NCBI RefSeq assembly: GCF_035918235.1
Contig: NZ_CP109485.1
Coordinates: forward strand, 3,596,001 to 3,660,000
Length of the DNA stretch: 64,000 nucleotides
Source of the DNA: Streptomyces sp. NBC_01445
GTDB lineage: Bacteria; Actinomycetota; Actinomycetes; Streptomycetales; Streptomycetaceae
Direction of reading: 5' to 3'
Shown here: piece after piece, positions 15,625 through 24,979 of the stretch
Position numbering within the stretch: the stretch's first letter is position 1
How the letters are laid out: every line of letters begins with the position of its first letter
The notes under the pieces: generated by a model
Seen by the model: only the letters and a program-made list of their open reading frames with translations
Databases searched by the model: none
Told to the model about the DNA's origin: nothing
Translations under genes and position numbers: made by a program

Positions 15625-18600
15625 GTGAACAGCGATCGGGACGAGATCCGCGGGGGCTGGGACACACCCGTCGATGATCACTCCGACGCGGAGTCCGCCA
15701 CTGAGACGACGGGCGAGTTCACCATCGACTACGCCCCACCGGCCTGGTACACGCAGAACGCGTCGTCGGGCACGGGCGAGACCCCCTCGGCCACCCCCGC
15801 CACGCCTCCGCCGCCGGTGCCTCCGGCCCCGGTGCCCACGCCCACGCCCACGCCCACGCCCGCACCGGTGGCACCCCAGGCGCCGCCCGCGCCCTACACG
15901 CCGTACACGCCCGCCGCTTCGGCCGCCGAGCCGGACGCGGGTTCCGGGAACGGGGATCTGGAGAGCGGCGCGACGATGCGGTTCTCCGCGGCCGCGCTGA
16001 AGCGGGAGTTCGCCGAGCTGGCCGCACAGGGCGAGCAGAAGGCCGAGCCGACATCCGGGCCGACGACCGAGGAGCAGGGCGGGGACGCCGCGTCCGCCGA
16101 CGCGCAGGCGGGTGCTGACGGCGAGAACGCCGACTCCGGTGAGTCCGGTGACTTCGCCGTGGTCGCCGCTGCCGGGCCCTCCGGGGACGACGGGGACACC
16201 GACGCCAACGCCCACACCGACGCCGCTCAGGCCTCGACCGATGACACCGACTCCGAGGCGGCTTCTGACGACGCGTCCGAGGCGGAGGGACCGACCGGTT
16301 CGAACGACTCGGGCGACACCGGCTCCGAAACCGCCGGAGCCGCTCCTACGGCAGCACCGGCCGACGCGAGTGCGGACACCGGCACCAGCGCCGGCTCCGA
16401 CGCACCTGCCGATGCGCAGAACGCCCCCGCCGCCTGGGCCCCGCCGCCCGTGCCGCAGGAGGGTATTCCGCCGCTCCCCCCGGCGTTCCAGCCCGCCGCC
16501 CCCACGTCGGCCCCGCAGTGGCCCGCGCAGCAGCAGCCGCAGCCCGGCGCCCCGGTTCCGGCCCAGGGCGCGCCCGCCCCGCCGGCCTGGCCCGCGCAGA
16601 ACACCCCGCCCGCGCCGCAGGGTGGTTACGGCTTCCCGCAGCAAGCGGCCCCCGGCGACCCGCAGCAGCCCGCACCTCCGGCACCGCAGCAGCAGGGCTA
16701 CGGGTTCCCGCAGCAGACGCCGCCCGCAGCAGGCGCACCGAACCAGCCTGCCCCTCAGGGCGGTTACGGGTTCCCGCAGCAGCCCCAGCCCGGCACGCCC
16801 AACCAGCCCGCCCCGCAAGGCGGTTACGGGTTCCCGCAGCAGCCCCAGCCCGGCGCGGGCTACGGGTTCCCGCAGCCGCAGCCCGGAGCCCCGGCTCAGG
16901 GACACCCGGCCGCGCCCAACACCCCGGCCCCGCCCGCCCCGCACCTCCCGGCGCAGCAGCACCCCCAGCAGCCACCGGCACCGCACACGCAGCAGCCCGG
17001 CCCCCAGCCCCCCGTCGGACAGCAGCCGCATCCGCAGCCGCCCGCGCCGCAGGCCCCGGCCCCGCACCCCGAGGGCCAGCCCGGCCACCCCGGCCACCCC
17101 GGCCAGCCGCAGCCCGATCAGCAGTTCCAGGGCCAGCCCGGCCAGCCGTTCCCGGGGCAGGTGCCCCCCGCCGACCCGCGTGCCGGTGGCGCCTGGCCGC
17201 AGCCCATTCAGCACGACCAGCGCACGCCCACGAACGTCGGCGGTGCGCCGCTCGGCTACACGGCGGCCGTGGAGCTGTCGGCCGACCGGCTGCTCAGCAA
17301 CAAGAGGCAGAAGGCGAAGAGCACCCGCCCCGGCGGCGCCAACTCGCGCTTCAAGCTCGGCGGCAAGAAGGAGGAGGCCGAGCGGCAGCGGAAGCTGGAC
17401 CTGATCCGCACGCCGGTCCTGTCCTGCTACCGGATCGCCGTCATCAGCCTCAAGGGCGGCGTGGGCAAGACGACCACGACGACCGCGCTCGGTTCGACGC
17501 TCGCCACGGAACGCCAGGACAAGATCCTCGCCATCGACGCCAACCCGGACGCCGGCACGCTCGGCCGCCGTGTGCGCCGTGAGACCGGTGCCACCATCCG
17601 CGACCTGGTGCAGGCGATCCCGCACCTCAACTCGTACATGGACATCCGCCGGTTCACCTCGCAGGCGCCGTCCGGCCTGGAGATCATCGCGAACGACGTG
17701 GACCCGGCTGTCTCGACGACGTTCAACGACACGGACTACCGCAGCGCGATCGACGTGCTCGGCAAGCAGTACCCGATCATCCTGACCGACTCCGGCACCG
17801 GTCTGCTGTACTCCGCGATGCGCGGCGTCCTCGACCTCGCCGACCAGTTGATCATCATCTCGACGCCGTCCGTCGACGGCGCGAGCAGCGCCAGTACGAC
17901 GCTCGACTGGCTGTCGGCGCACGGGTACGCGGATCTGGTGTCGCGTTCCATCACGGTCATCTCCGGGGTCCGCGAGACCGGAAAGATGATCAAGGTGGAC
18001 GACATCGTGTCGCACTTCGAGACGCGGTGCCGCGGCGTCGTCGTGGTGCCGTTCGACGAGCACCTGGCGGCCGGCGCCGAGGTCGACCTCGACATGATGC
18101 GACCCAAGGTGCGCGAGGCGTACTTCAACCTCTCGGCGATGGTCGCGGAAGACTTCCCGCGGGCCCAGCAGCAGCAGGGCCTGTGGACGTCGGACGGCAA
18201 CCCGCCGCCCACCATGGCTCCTCCGGTGCCGGGTCACCAGCAGCAGCCGTACCCCGCGCAGCAGCCTTACCCGGGCCAGCCGTACCCGGGGCAACCGGGC
18301 ACGCCCCAGCCGCCCGCGCCGGGGCAACAGCCCGCTCCGGGGCAGCAGTTCCCGGGCCAGCCGTACCCCGGCCAGTCGTATCCGCAGCAGCCTGGCCAGG
18401 CCCAGGCCGGCGCCCCCGGCCAGCCCCAGCAGCCGGGTCAGCCGAGCCAGCCCGGCCCCCCTCAGATGTGGCAGCAGCAGCCCCCCGCGCCGGGCCAGCC
18501 CGCACCCGGCCAGCCGCCCGGCCCCGGCCAGGCCGCCCCCGGTCAGCCCGGCCAGCCCCTCCCCCCGTACACCGCACAGCCCCAGCCGCCTCAGCAGTAA
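15625..18600 (+). CDS. EspI-like proline-rich protein with ParA/MinD-type ATPase domain
   Basis: 991 residues from a GTG with AGGAGG four bases upstream. Residues 1-540 are acidic and then Pro/Gln/Gly-rich, with repeats of GYGFPQQ and PAPQGG units. Residues about 595-840 are a MinD/ParA-type ATPase with deviant Walker [15 protein letters not shown] (Lys near 610), [14 protein letters not shown] and a later ILTDSGTG switch-like segment. Residues 855-991 are again Pro/Gln repeats (QPYPGQ, QPGQ). Mycobacterial EspI of ESX-1 also joins a Pro-rich head to such an ATPase; in mycobacteria it is linked to regulation of ESX-1, so a role in positioning or energising the secretion complex is likely. The second Pro-rich tail is less usual. 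Confidence 0.85.
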   Translation: MNSDRDEIRGGWDTPVDDHSDAESATETTGEFTIDYAPPAWYTQNASSGTGETPSATPATPPPPVPPAPVPTPTPTPTPAPVAPQAPPAPYTPYTPAASAAEPDAGSGNGDLESGATMRFSAAALKREFAELAAQGEQKAEPTSGPTTEEQGGDAASADAQAGADGENADSGESGDFAVVAAAGPSGDDGDTDANAHTDAAQASTDDTDSEAASDDASEAEGPTGSNDSGDTGSETAGAAPTAAPADASADTGTSAGSDAPADAQNAPAAWAPPPVPQEGIPPLPPAFQPAAPTSAPQWPAQQQPQPGAPVPAQGAPAPPAWPAQNTPPAPQGGYGFPQQAAPGDPQQPAPPAPQQQGYGFPQQTPPAAGAPNQPAPQGGYGFPQQPQPGTPNQPAPQGGYGFPQQPQPGAGYGFPQPQPGAPAQGHPAAPNTPAPPAPHLPAQQHPQQPPAPHTQQPGPQPPVGQQPHPQPPAPQAPAPHPEGQPGHPGHPGQPQPDQQFQGQPGQPFPGQVPPADPRAGGAWPQPIQHDQRTPTNVGGAPLGYTAAVELSADRLLSNKRQKAKSTRPGGANSRFKLGGKKEEAERQRKLDLIRTPVLSCYRIAVISLKGGVGKTTTTTALGSTLATERQDKILAIDANPDAGTLGRRVRRETGATIRDLVQAIPHLNSYMDIRRFTSQAPSGLEIIANDVDPAVSTTFNDTDYRSAIDVLGKQYPIILTDSGTGLLYSAMRGVLDLADQLIIISTPSVDGASSASTTLDWLSAHGYADLVSRSITVISGVRETGKMIKVDDIVSHFETRCRGVVVVPFDEHLAAGAEVDLDMMRPKVREAYFNLSAMVAEDFPRAQQQQGLWTSDGNPPPTMAPPVPGHQQQPYPAQQPYPGQPYPGQPGTPQPPAPGQQPAPGQQFPGQPYPGQSYPQQPGQAQAGAPGQPQQPGQPSQPGPPQMWQQQPPAPGQPAPGQPPGPGQAAPGQPGQPLPPYTAQPQPPQQ

Positions 18601-18631
18601 CAACGCTGATATTCCGGCCCCCTGGGCACAC

Positions 18632-18667
18632 GAATGGCCCGCACCGACACCACGGTGCGGGCCATTC
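18632..18667. terminator. terminator hairpin after the EspI-like gene
   Basis: Perfect 15-bp inverted repeat, GAATGGCCCGCACCG (18632-18646) and its complement (18653-18667), with a six-base loop. It follows the stop codon by about 30 bases. Confidence 0.85.
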
Positions 18668-18826
18668 CCTTGCCTGCCGAAACTCCCTCAAATACCCACC
18701 AGGCACCTATTGTTGAGCGCAACGGGCATCACGCCCTGGCCTGCAAAGCGTCAGAGGTCTCGACCAATGTGCGTGAAATGCGGGTCAACTCGTTATTTCC
18801 GCAGGCCACATGGGGTTCATGTGTCG

Positions 18827-18856
18827 TTGACGTGCGCAGACTGCCGCTGATAGACA
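18827..18856 (+). promoter_or_regulatory. sigma-70/HrdB-like promoter of the ABC importer operon
   Basis: TTGACG (18827-18832) and TAGACA (18851-18856) are separated by 18 bases, about 75 bases upstream of the first ATG of the operon at 18931 and downstream of the previous terminator. The hexamers match the streptomycete HrdB consensus well. Confidence 0.55.
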
Positions 18857-18930
18857 CACACATCAACCAGCTGGCGTCCCATGATCAACCTGCCACTCCT
18901 GCGTGAGCAACGACGCGAGGTCACCGACCC

Positions 18931-20829
18931 ATGGACACAAAAGATCAGCCCAAGAGAGCACACGCTCCGCTCTTCTCCCGTTCCCCACGGCGCGCGCCCC
19001 GCCGGACCCTGCGGGTCCTCCTGGCCGCCGGCGCCGCGGCGTTCACCCTGACGGCCGGCCTCGCCACGCCGCTCAACCCCGCACCCCAAGAGGCCAAGGC
19101 GGCCGACGGCGGCAAGAAGGTCCTCACCGTCGCCCTCGCCCAGAGCGTCGACTCGCTGAGCCCGTTCCTCGCCCAGCGACTGGTCAGTACGAGCATCCAC
19201 CGGATGATGTACGAGTACCTGGTCAACTACGACCCCAAGGACAACCACGCCGTCCCGGGCTTCGCCACCGACTGGAAGCCGTCTGCGGACAAGCTCACCT
19301 GGACCTACACCATCAGGTCCGACTCGAAGTGGTCCGACGGCAAGCAGGCCACCGCCGCCGACGCCGCCTTCACCTTCAACAAGATGATGACGGACGAGGG
19401 CGCCGCGACGGCGAACGGCAGCTTCGTCTCCAACTTCGAGAAGGTCACCGCTCCCAGCGCCACCCAGCTGGTCATCGAGCTGAAGAAGCCGCAGGCCACG
19501 ATGGCCGCGCTCGACGTCCCGATCGTGCCGGAGCACATCTGGAAGAACGTCAAGGACTTCTCGAAGTTCAACAACGACAAGACCTTCCCGGTCGTCGGCA
19601 ACGGCCCGTTCGTGCTGACCGACTACAAGGTCGACCAGTACGTGAAACTGAAGGCCAACAAGGACTTCTGGCGCGGCGCGCCCAAGTTCGACGAGGTCGT
19701 CTTCAAGACGTACAAGGACCAGGACGCCGCGGTCGCAGCCCTGCGCAAGGGCGAGGTCTCCTTCGTGGCCGGCTCCCCCGCCCTGACGCCCGCTCAGGCG
19801 GCATCGCTCAAGGGCGAGCAGAACATCAAGGTCAACGAGGGCCCAGGTCGCCGCTTCTTCGCGCTCGCCACGAACCCGGGCGCGCAGACCAAGGACCGCA
19901 AGAAGTTCGGCAACGGCAACAAGGCCCTTCTCGACCAGAAGGTGCGCCAGGCGCTGTTCCTGTCGATCGACCGCAAGACGATCGTCGACAGGGTCTTCCA
20001 GGGCCACGCCGTCGAGGGCGAGGGCTACATCCCGCCGCGCTTCGGCGACTACTTCTGGAAGCCGCCGGCCAGCCAGGCCCTCGGGTACGACCCCGACAAG
20101 GCGGGCAAGCTGCTCGACGAGGCCGGTTACAAGATGAAGGGCAGCGAGCGCGTCGGCAAGGACGGCAAGCCGCTCAACTTCCGCATCCTGTGCCACGCCA
20201 CGGACCCGAACGACAAGGCGATCGGCAAGTACCTCAAGGAGTGGTGGGGCAAGCTCGGCATCGGCCTGAAGGTCGACTGCCTCGACGACGTCTCGGTGCC
20301 CTGGTACGCAGGTGAGTACGACCTCGCGTTCGACGGCTGGTCGGTCAACCCCGACCCGGACTTCGTCCTCGGCATCCACACCTGCGCCGCGCTGCCCGTC
20401 AAGGCCAAGGAGAGCGCCCAGACGGACAACTTCATCTGCGACAAGACGTACGACGACCTGTACAAGAAGCAGCTCGCCGAGTACGACCCGGCCAAGCGCG
20501 CAGACATCGTCAAGCAGATGGAGTCCTGGCTGTACGACTCCGGGTACATGAACGTCATCGCGTACCCCAACGCCGTCGAGGCGTACCGCACCGACCAGAT
20601 CAAGTCGATCCAGACCATGCCCACCGCGGCCGGCAACATCTACGGCCAGGACGGGTACTGGAGCTGGTGGTCGGCCGTTCCCGCCGGCGCCACGATCGAC
20701 TCGGGCAGTAAGAGCAGTTCCAGCGGAACCGGCGTGATCATCGGTATCGTCGCGGCCGTCGTCATCCTCGGCGGCGGCGGACTGTTCTTCGCGAAGCGCC
20801 GCCGCACCTCGGCGGACGACCGCGAGTAG
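18931..20829 (+). CDS. ABC importer substrate-binding protein, family 5 (peptide-type), membrane-anchored
   Basis: 632 residues. A long, Arg-rich N-terminus and a signal sequence ending near AKAAD (about residue 55) precede the family-5 binding domain (SVDSLSPF, YEYLVNYDP, DWKPSADKLTWTYTIR, NADQ-type C-lobe GYDPDKAGKLLDEAGYKM). There is no lipobox Cys. Instead the C-terminus has a Ser/Gly linker, one hydrophobic helix (about residues 600-622) and a FFAKRRR stop-transfer, so the protein should stay membrane-anchored at its C-terminus. Such proteins bind peptides or similar solutes and pass them to the permease encoded immediately downstream. Substrate unknown. Confidence 0.9.
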   Translation: MDTKDQPKRAHAPLFSRSPRRAPRRTLRVLLAAGAAAFTLTAGLATPLNPAPQEAKAADGGKKVLTVALAQSVDSLSPFLAQRLVSTSIHRMMYEYLVNYDPKDNHAVPGFATDWKPSADKLTWTYTIRSDSKWSDGKQATAADAAFTFNKMMTDEGAATANGSFVSNFEKVTAPSATQLVIELKKPQATMAALDVPIVPEHIWKNVKDFSKFNNDKTFPVVGNGPFVLTDYKVDQYVKLKANKDFWRGAPKFDEVVFKTYKDQDAAVAALRKGEVSFVAGSPALTPAQAASLKGEQNIKVNEGPGRRFFALATNPGAQTKDRKKFGNGNKALLDQKVRQALFLSIDRKTIVDRVFQGHAVEGEGYIPPRFGDYFWKPPASQALGYDPDKAGKLLDEAGYKMKGSERVGKDGKPLNFRILCHATDPNDKAIGKYLKEWWGKLGIGLKVDCLDDVSVPWYAGEYDLAFDGWSVNPDPDFVLGIHTCAALPVKAKESAQTDNFICDKTYDDLYKKQLAEYDPAKRADIVKQMESWLYDSGYMNVIAYPNAVEAYRTDQIKSIQTMPTAAGNIYGQDGYWSWWSAVPAGATIDSGSKSSSSGTGVIIGIVAAVVILGGGGLFFAKRRRTSADDRE

Positions 20830-20906
20830 CAGCACCCGGTCAGGAGAGAACGCGTCACGTCCGTCCGCAGGCGTCGCAAGTACCGCACGAGTAACGAGAG
20901 TTCCAC

Positions 20907-21983
20907 ATGACAGCAGAGAGCACTCCGGCGCTCGTGCAGAGTGCGGACACCGACGGCCCGGCGCAAGCCGGGCCGTCGGCGGCCCGCGGTCCACGGGCGC
21001 GCAACACCAAGGCCTATCTCCAGTACGTGGCGGGCAAGATCGCGGGGGCGATCGTGTCGCTCTTCGCGGTCCTGGTCACCAGCTTCTTCCTGTTCCGCCT
21101 GATCCCCAGCGATCCGGTGAAGCAGATGACCGGCGGCCGCCGCGTCTCGGCGCAGCAGCTCGAATCGCTCCGCCACCAGTTCGGCCTCGACCTGCCGATG
21201 TGGCAGCAGTTCACCAACTACATCGGTGACGCGCTGACCGGCGACTTCGGCACGTCGTACCAGTTCCACACCCCGGTCATCGACAAGATCACCGAGGCGC
21301 TCCCGGCGACGCTGCTCCTGACCGGCACGGCGTACGTCCTCTACACCGCGCTCGGCATCTGGCTGGGCACGCGCACCGCCTGGCGCAACGGATCGCGCAG
21401 CGACCGCTTCAACACCGCGTTCGCGCTCACGCTCTACTCGATCCCGTCGTTCTGGCTCGGTCTGCTGCTCATCATCATCTTCTCTGTGGGGCTGGGCCCG
21501 ATCCCGGGTCTGTTCCCGACGGGCGGTCTGGAGTCGGGCGGCGAGAGCGGGTTCGCGTACGTCCTGGACGTCGCGCACCATCTGGTCCTGCCGGTGGTCA
21601 CGCTGGTGGCGGTCGGCTACGCGCAGACGCTCCTCGTGATGCGCTCCTCGCTGCTCGACGAGATGGGCAGCGACTATCTGACGACAGCGCGCGCGAAGGG
21701 CCTGCGCGACGACGTCGTACGCCGCAAGCACGCCGTCCCGAACGCGATGCTGCCCACGTTCACGCTGATGTTCGTGAACCTCGGGCACGTCGTGGCCGGG
21801 CAGATCCTCGTCGAGACGGTCTTCTCCTGGCCCGGCCTCGGCGGCCTCTTCTACTCGGCACTCAGCGTGCCCGACCTGCCGCTCGTCCAAGGGCTGTTCT
21901 TCGTCTTCGCCACCGCGGTGATCCTGGCGAACACCCTCGCCGACGTGCTGTATCCGCTGCTCGATCCCCGGGTGGGCCGATGA
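20907..21983 (+). CDS. peptide-type ABC transporter permease (DppB-like)
   Basis: 358 residues. An Ala/Pro-rich cytoplasmic N-terminus is followed by the first transmembrane helix and a LIPSDPVKQMTGG motif typical of DppB/OppB, then about five more helices. The EAA loop that contacts the ATPases is seen in GSDYLTTARAKGLRDD. It is the first of two permease subunits of the importer and pairs with the binding protein upstream (77-base gap) and the second permease downstream, whose ATG overlaps its stop (ATGA). Confidence 0.93.
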   Translation: MTAESTPALVQSADTDGPAQAGPSAARGPRARNTKAYLQYVAGKIAGAIVSLFAVLVTSFFLFRLIPSDPVKQMTGGRRVSAQQLESLRHQFGLDLPMWQQFTNYIGDALTGDFGTSYQFHTPVIDKITEALPATLLLTGTAYVLYTALGIWLGTRTAWRNGSRSDRFNTAFALTLYSIPSFWLGLLLIIIFSVGLGPIPGLFPTGGLESGGESGFAYVLDVAHHLVLPVVTLVAVGYAQTLLVMRSSLLDEMGSDYLTTARAKGLRDDVVRRKHAVPNAMLPTFTLMFVNLGHVVAGQILVETVFSWPGLGGLFYSALSVPDLPLVQGLFFVFATAVILANTLADVLYPLLDPRVGR

Positions 21984-22924
21984 CTGCCGACACGAACGAC
22001 CTCGACACCGCGCAGCTCCCGCCGCCGGCCGAGAAGAGCGCGCGGGCCCTCGCGCGGGCCCGCAAGCGCCGCTCCGCCGCCCGCTTCTGGCGCGAGTACC
22101 GCACCCACCGGAGCGGGCTGTGGGGCCTCGCAGGTCTGATCCTGATCGCCCTCATCGCGATCTGCGCGCCCCTGCTCGTCGGCGCGGACTCGCAGAGCGT
22201 CACCGACGCTCCCGGCGGCGCGCTCGAAGCTCCCAGCGGCGAATTCCCGCTCGGCACCGACCAGTTCGGCCGCAGCGTGCTCGCCCTGCTGGTGTGGGGT
22301 GCACGCGTGTCCCTCACCGTGGGCCTGCTGGCCGCGTTCCTGTGCGTGGCGATCGGCACGGTCGTCGGCATCGTCGCGGGCCACTTCCGTGGCTGGTACT
22401 CGACGGTCCTGATGCGGGTCACCGACTGGTTCCTGGTGATGCCGACGCTGGTCCTCGCGATCGCGCTCGCCACCGTGATGTCCCGCTCCATCTGGACGGT
22501 CATCCTGGCGATCGGCGTGACGACGTGGCCGACGACGGCCCGCCTGGTCCGCGCCCAGACGCTCGCCGTGGAGTCGCGGCCGTACATCGAACGGGCCCGC
22601 GCGCTCGGCGGCGGGCACGGGCACATCATGCTCCGCCACGTCCTGCCGAACGTGATGCCGCTCGTCCTCGCGCAGACCACGCTCGTGATCTCCAGCGCCA
22701 TCCTCACCGAGGCCACGCTCGCCTTCCTCGGCCTCGGCGACCCGACGATCACATCGTGGGGCGGCATGCTCCAGGACGCGCGCGAGGCGGGCGCGGTCAG
22801 CGCGGGCGACTGGTGGTATCTCGCGCCGCCCGGACTCGCCATCGCGCTGGTCGCGCTCGCGTTCACGCTGTGCGGCCGTGCCATCGAAGCCGTCCTCAAT
22901 CCGAAGCTGGGGGTGGCCAGGTGA
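21980..22924 (+). CDS. peptide-type ABC transporter permease (DppC-like)
   Basis: 314 residues. After a Lys/Arg-rich cytoplasmic N-terminus there are about six helices and the DppC-type LGTDQFGRSVLALLVWGAR motif; the EAA-loop equivalent is RPYIERARALGGGHGHIM. The start overlaps the preceding permease stop (ATGA), and its own stop overlaps the GTG of the ATPase gene (GTGA). It forms the heterodimeric channel with the DppB-like protein. Confidence 0.93.
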   Translation: MTADTNDLDTAQLPPPAEKSARALARARKRRSAARFWREYRTHRSGLWGLAGLILIALIAICAPLLVGADSQSVTDAPGGALEAPSGEFPLGTDQFGRSVLALLVWGARVSLTVGLLAAFLCVAIGTVVGIVAGHFRGWYSTVLMRVTDWFLVMPTLVLAIALATVMSRSIWTVILAIGVTTWPTTARLVRAQTLAVESRPYIERARALGGGHGHIMLRHVLPNVMPLVLAQTTLVISSAILTEATLAFLGLGDPTITSWGGMLQDAREAGAVSAGDWWYLAPPGLAIALVALAFTLCGRAIEAVLNPKLGVAR

Positions 22925-23922
22925 GCCTTCTCGACGTCAGAAACCTCGAAGTGACGTACGCGGGCGGGGCGCGGGCCGTCCGTGGTGTGAACCTCAGTGT
23001 CGACGCGGGCCAGAAGCTCGGCATCGCCGGCGAGTCCGGCTGCGGCAAGTCGACGCTCGCGCTCGCGCTGCTGCGTCTCCTGCCGGCCGGCACGAAGGTC
23101 TCCGGCGAGATCCTGCTGAACGGCGAGGACGTCCTCACGATGAAGTGGGGCCAGGTCAGGGCCGTGCGCTGGGCCGGTGCCTCGATCGTGTTCCAGGGCG
23201 CGATGCACTCGCTCAACGCCGTGCACCGCATCGGCGACCAGATCGCCGAGCCGATCCTGCTGCACAAGAAGGCGACGCCGGCGGGCGCGAAGAAGAAGGT
23301 CGCGGAGCTCCTGGAGCACGTCGGTCTGCCCGCCGCCCGCGCGGACGCGTATCCGCACGAGCTGTCCGGCGGCCAGCGCCAGCGCGTGATGATCGCGATG
23401 GCGCTCGCCTGCGACCCGGGCCTGATCATCGCGGACGAGCCGACGACGGCCCTCGACGTGATGATCCAGGCGCAGATCCTCCGTCTGATCGAGCAGCTCG
23501 TCTCCGACCAGGACCTCGGCCTCATCATGATCAGCCACGACCTCGCCGTCCTCTCGGACACCTGCGACCGCCTCGCGGTGATGTACGCGGGCCGCGTCGT
23601 CGAGGAGGGCCCCGCCTCCGAGGTCTACGAGAACGCGCAACACCCCTACGGGAAGGCCCTGTCGGCGGCGTTCCCGCGGATCGGCGACATCGCGTCCCGG
23701 TTCGCGCCGCGCGGTCTGCCAGGCGACCCGCCCGACCCGTCGGCGCTGCCCACGGGCTGCACGTTCCACCCGCGCTGCCCGGTGGCGCTCGACAGCTGCA
23801 TCAGTGAGGACCAGGAACTGCGGGACGCGGGCACGGCCCGGCTGGCGGCCTGTGTGCACGTGGGCGGCGCCACCGATCCGGACGACGCCGCCGGCGCCGA
23901 GGCAAGGAGCACCACAGCATGA
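22921..23922 (+). CDS. ABC transporter ATPase (DppD-like)
   Basis: 333 residues. Walker A GESGCGKST, signature LSGGQRQRV, Walker [13 protein letters not shown] and H-loop ISHDLAVL are all intact. The C-terminal oligopeptide/dipeptide transporter region with CTFHPRCPVALDSC is present, as expected for OppD/DppD-type subunits. GTG start overlapping the DppC-like stop (GTGA). Together with the next gene it energises the importer. Confidence 0.93.
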   Translation: MSLLDVRNLEVTYAGGARAVRGVNLSVDAGQKLGIAGESGCGKSTLALALLRLLPAGTKVSGEILLNGEDVLTMKWGQVRAVRWAGASIVFQGAMHSLNAVHRIGDQIAEPILLHKKATPAGAKKKVAELLEHVGLPAARADAYPHELSGGQRQRVMIAMALACDPGLIIADEPTTALDVMIQAQILRLIEQLVSDQDLGLIMISHDLAVLSDTCDRLAVMYAGRVVEEGPASEVYENAQHPYGKALSAAFPRIGDIASRFAPRGLPGDPPDPSALPTGCTFHPRCPVALDSCISEDQELRDAGTARLAACVHVGGATDPDDAAGAEARSTTA

Positions 23923-24932
23923 CCAGTACGTCCCCCCTGCTCACGGCCGGCGCGCTGCACGTCACCTTCCCCGGCCGCCGTGGCGCGGACCCCGCGCGGG
24001 CCGTGGACGGCGTCGACCTCGACATCGCGCCCGGCGAGATCGTGGCGCTGGTGGGCGAGTCGGGCTGCGGCAAGACGACGCTCGCCCGCTCCCTGCTCGG
24101 CCTGGTACCGCCGACGTCCGGCCGGGTCACGTTCGACGGGAAGCCCCTCGACTACTCCTCACGCGCCCTCAAGGCGTACCGCAAGCGCGTGCAGCTGGTC
24201 CTCCAGGACCCCAGCGGTTCGCTGAACCCGCGGCACACGGTGTACGACGCGGTGGCCGAGGGCCTGCGCATCCACGGGTACGCGGGCGACGAGCGCGAGG
24301 CGGTGGCGAACGCCCTGTCGCGAGCCGGACTCCGCCCCCCGGAGCGCTTCTTCCTGCGCTACCCGCACGAGCTGTCGGGCGGCCAGCGGCAGCGTGTCGT
24401 GATCGCGGGCGCGCTCGTCCTCGACCCCGAACTGATCGTCGCGGACGAGCCCGTGGCGTCCCTCGACGCGTCGGTGCGCGGCGAGATCCTCGCGCTGCTG
24501 CTCAGGCTGCGCGACGAACTGGGCCTGTCCGCCCTCGTGGTGACGCACGACCTGGGTCTCGCCTGGAACATCGCGGACCGGGTGGCGGTGATGTATCTGG
24601 GCCGGATCGTGGAGACGGGAACGGTGGAGGAGGTCCTGACGGCGCCTCAACACCCTTACACACAGGCCCTGTTGTCGGTTCTGCCGGAAGCGCCGGGTGA
24701 TCCGGTCGTCCTGACGGGCGAGCCGCCGGACCCGTCGCGCATCCCGTCCGGCTGCCGCTTCCACGCCCGCTGCCAGATCCTGGCGTCGGGCGAGGCGGAA
24801 CGGTCGGGCGTGGCGAACCGCTGCCGCGGGGAGGACCTGCCGGTGCTGTCGGGCGCGAGCACGACCCAGGTGGCCTGCCACTGGGCGTCGGCAAAGGCCG
24901 GCCGGCCCAAATCCAGCCCGTCCGGCGCTTGA
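23919..24932 (+). CDS. ABC transporter ATPase (DppF-like)
   Basis: 337 residues. Walker A GESGCGKTT, signature LSGGQRQRV, Walker B LIVADEPVASLD and H-loop VTHDLGLA are intact, and the C-terminal Cys-containing RFHARC segment of the OppF/DppF family is present. The ATG overlaps the DppD-like stop. The gene ends in a sequence (PSGA and the following ~30 bases) that matches a repeated Streptomyces intergenic element and leads into the hairpin at 24944-24962. Last gene of the five-gene operon. Confidence 0.93.
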   Translation: MTSTSPLLTAGALHVTFPGRRGADPARAVDGVDLDIAPGEIVALVGESGCGKTTLARSLLGLVPPTSGRVTFDGKPLDYSSRALKAYRKRVQLVLQDPSGSLNPRHTVYDAVAEGLRIHGYAGDEREAVANALSRAGLRPPERFFLRYPHELSGGQRQRVVIAGALVLDPELIVADEPVASLDASVRGEILALLLRLRDELGLSALVVTHDLGLAWNIADRVAVMYLGRIVETGTVEEVLTAPQHPYTQALLSVLPEAPGDPVVLTGEPPDPSRIPSGCRFHARCQILASGEAERSGVANRCRGEDLPVLSGASTTQVACHWASAKAGRPKSSPSGA

Positions 24933-24943
24933 GGACCAGGGTT

Positions 24944-24962
24944 CCGGGGGCAGCGCCCCCGG
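24944..24962. terminator. GC-rich hairpin between converging dpp-type and ribF genes
   Basis: CCGGGGGC-AGC-GCCCCCGG, an 8-bp stem with three-base loop. It follows the GTCCGGCGCTTGAGGACCAG sequence, a motif I know as a common Streptomyces intergenic repeat. Lies between the end of the plus-strand operon (24932) and the end of minus-strand ribF (24980), so it can terminate both. Confidence 0.7.
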
Positions 24963-24979
24963 GCCTCTTCCGATCCCGC

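Noticed and set aside
16620..18580. CRISPR-like or transposon repeats in the Pro/Gln-rich coding region
   Set aside because: Repeats are in frame, short and codon-phased (GYGFPQQ, QPYPGQ), so they are protein repeats.
15487..18603. 1038-codon minus-strand open frame opposite the EspI-like gene
   Set aside because: Shadow of the Pro/Gln repeats; the plus-strand frame has the P-loop and a proper AGGAGG-preceded start.
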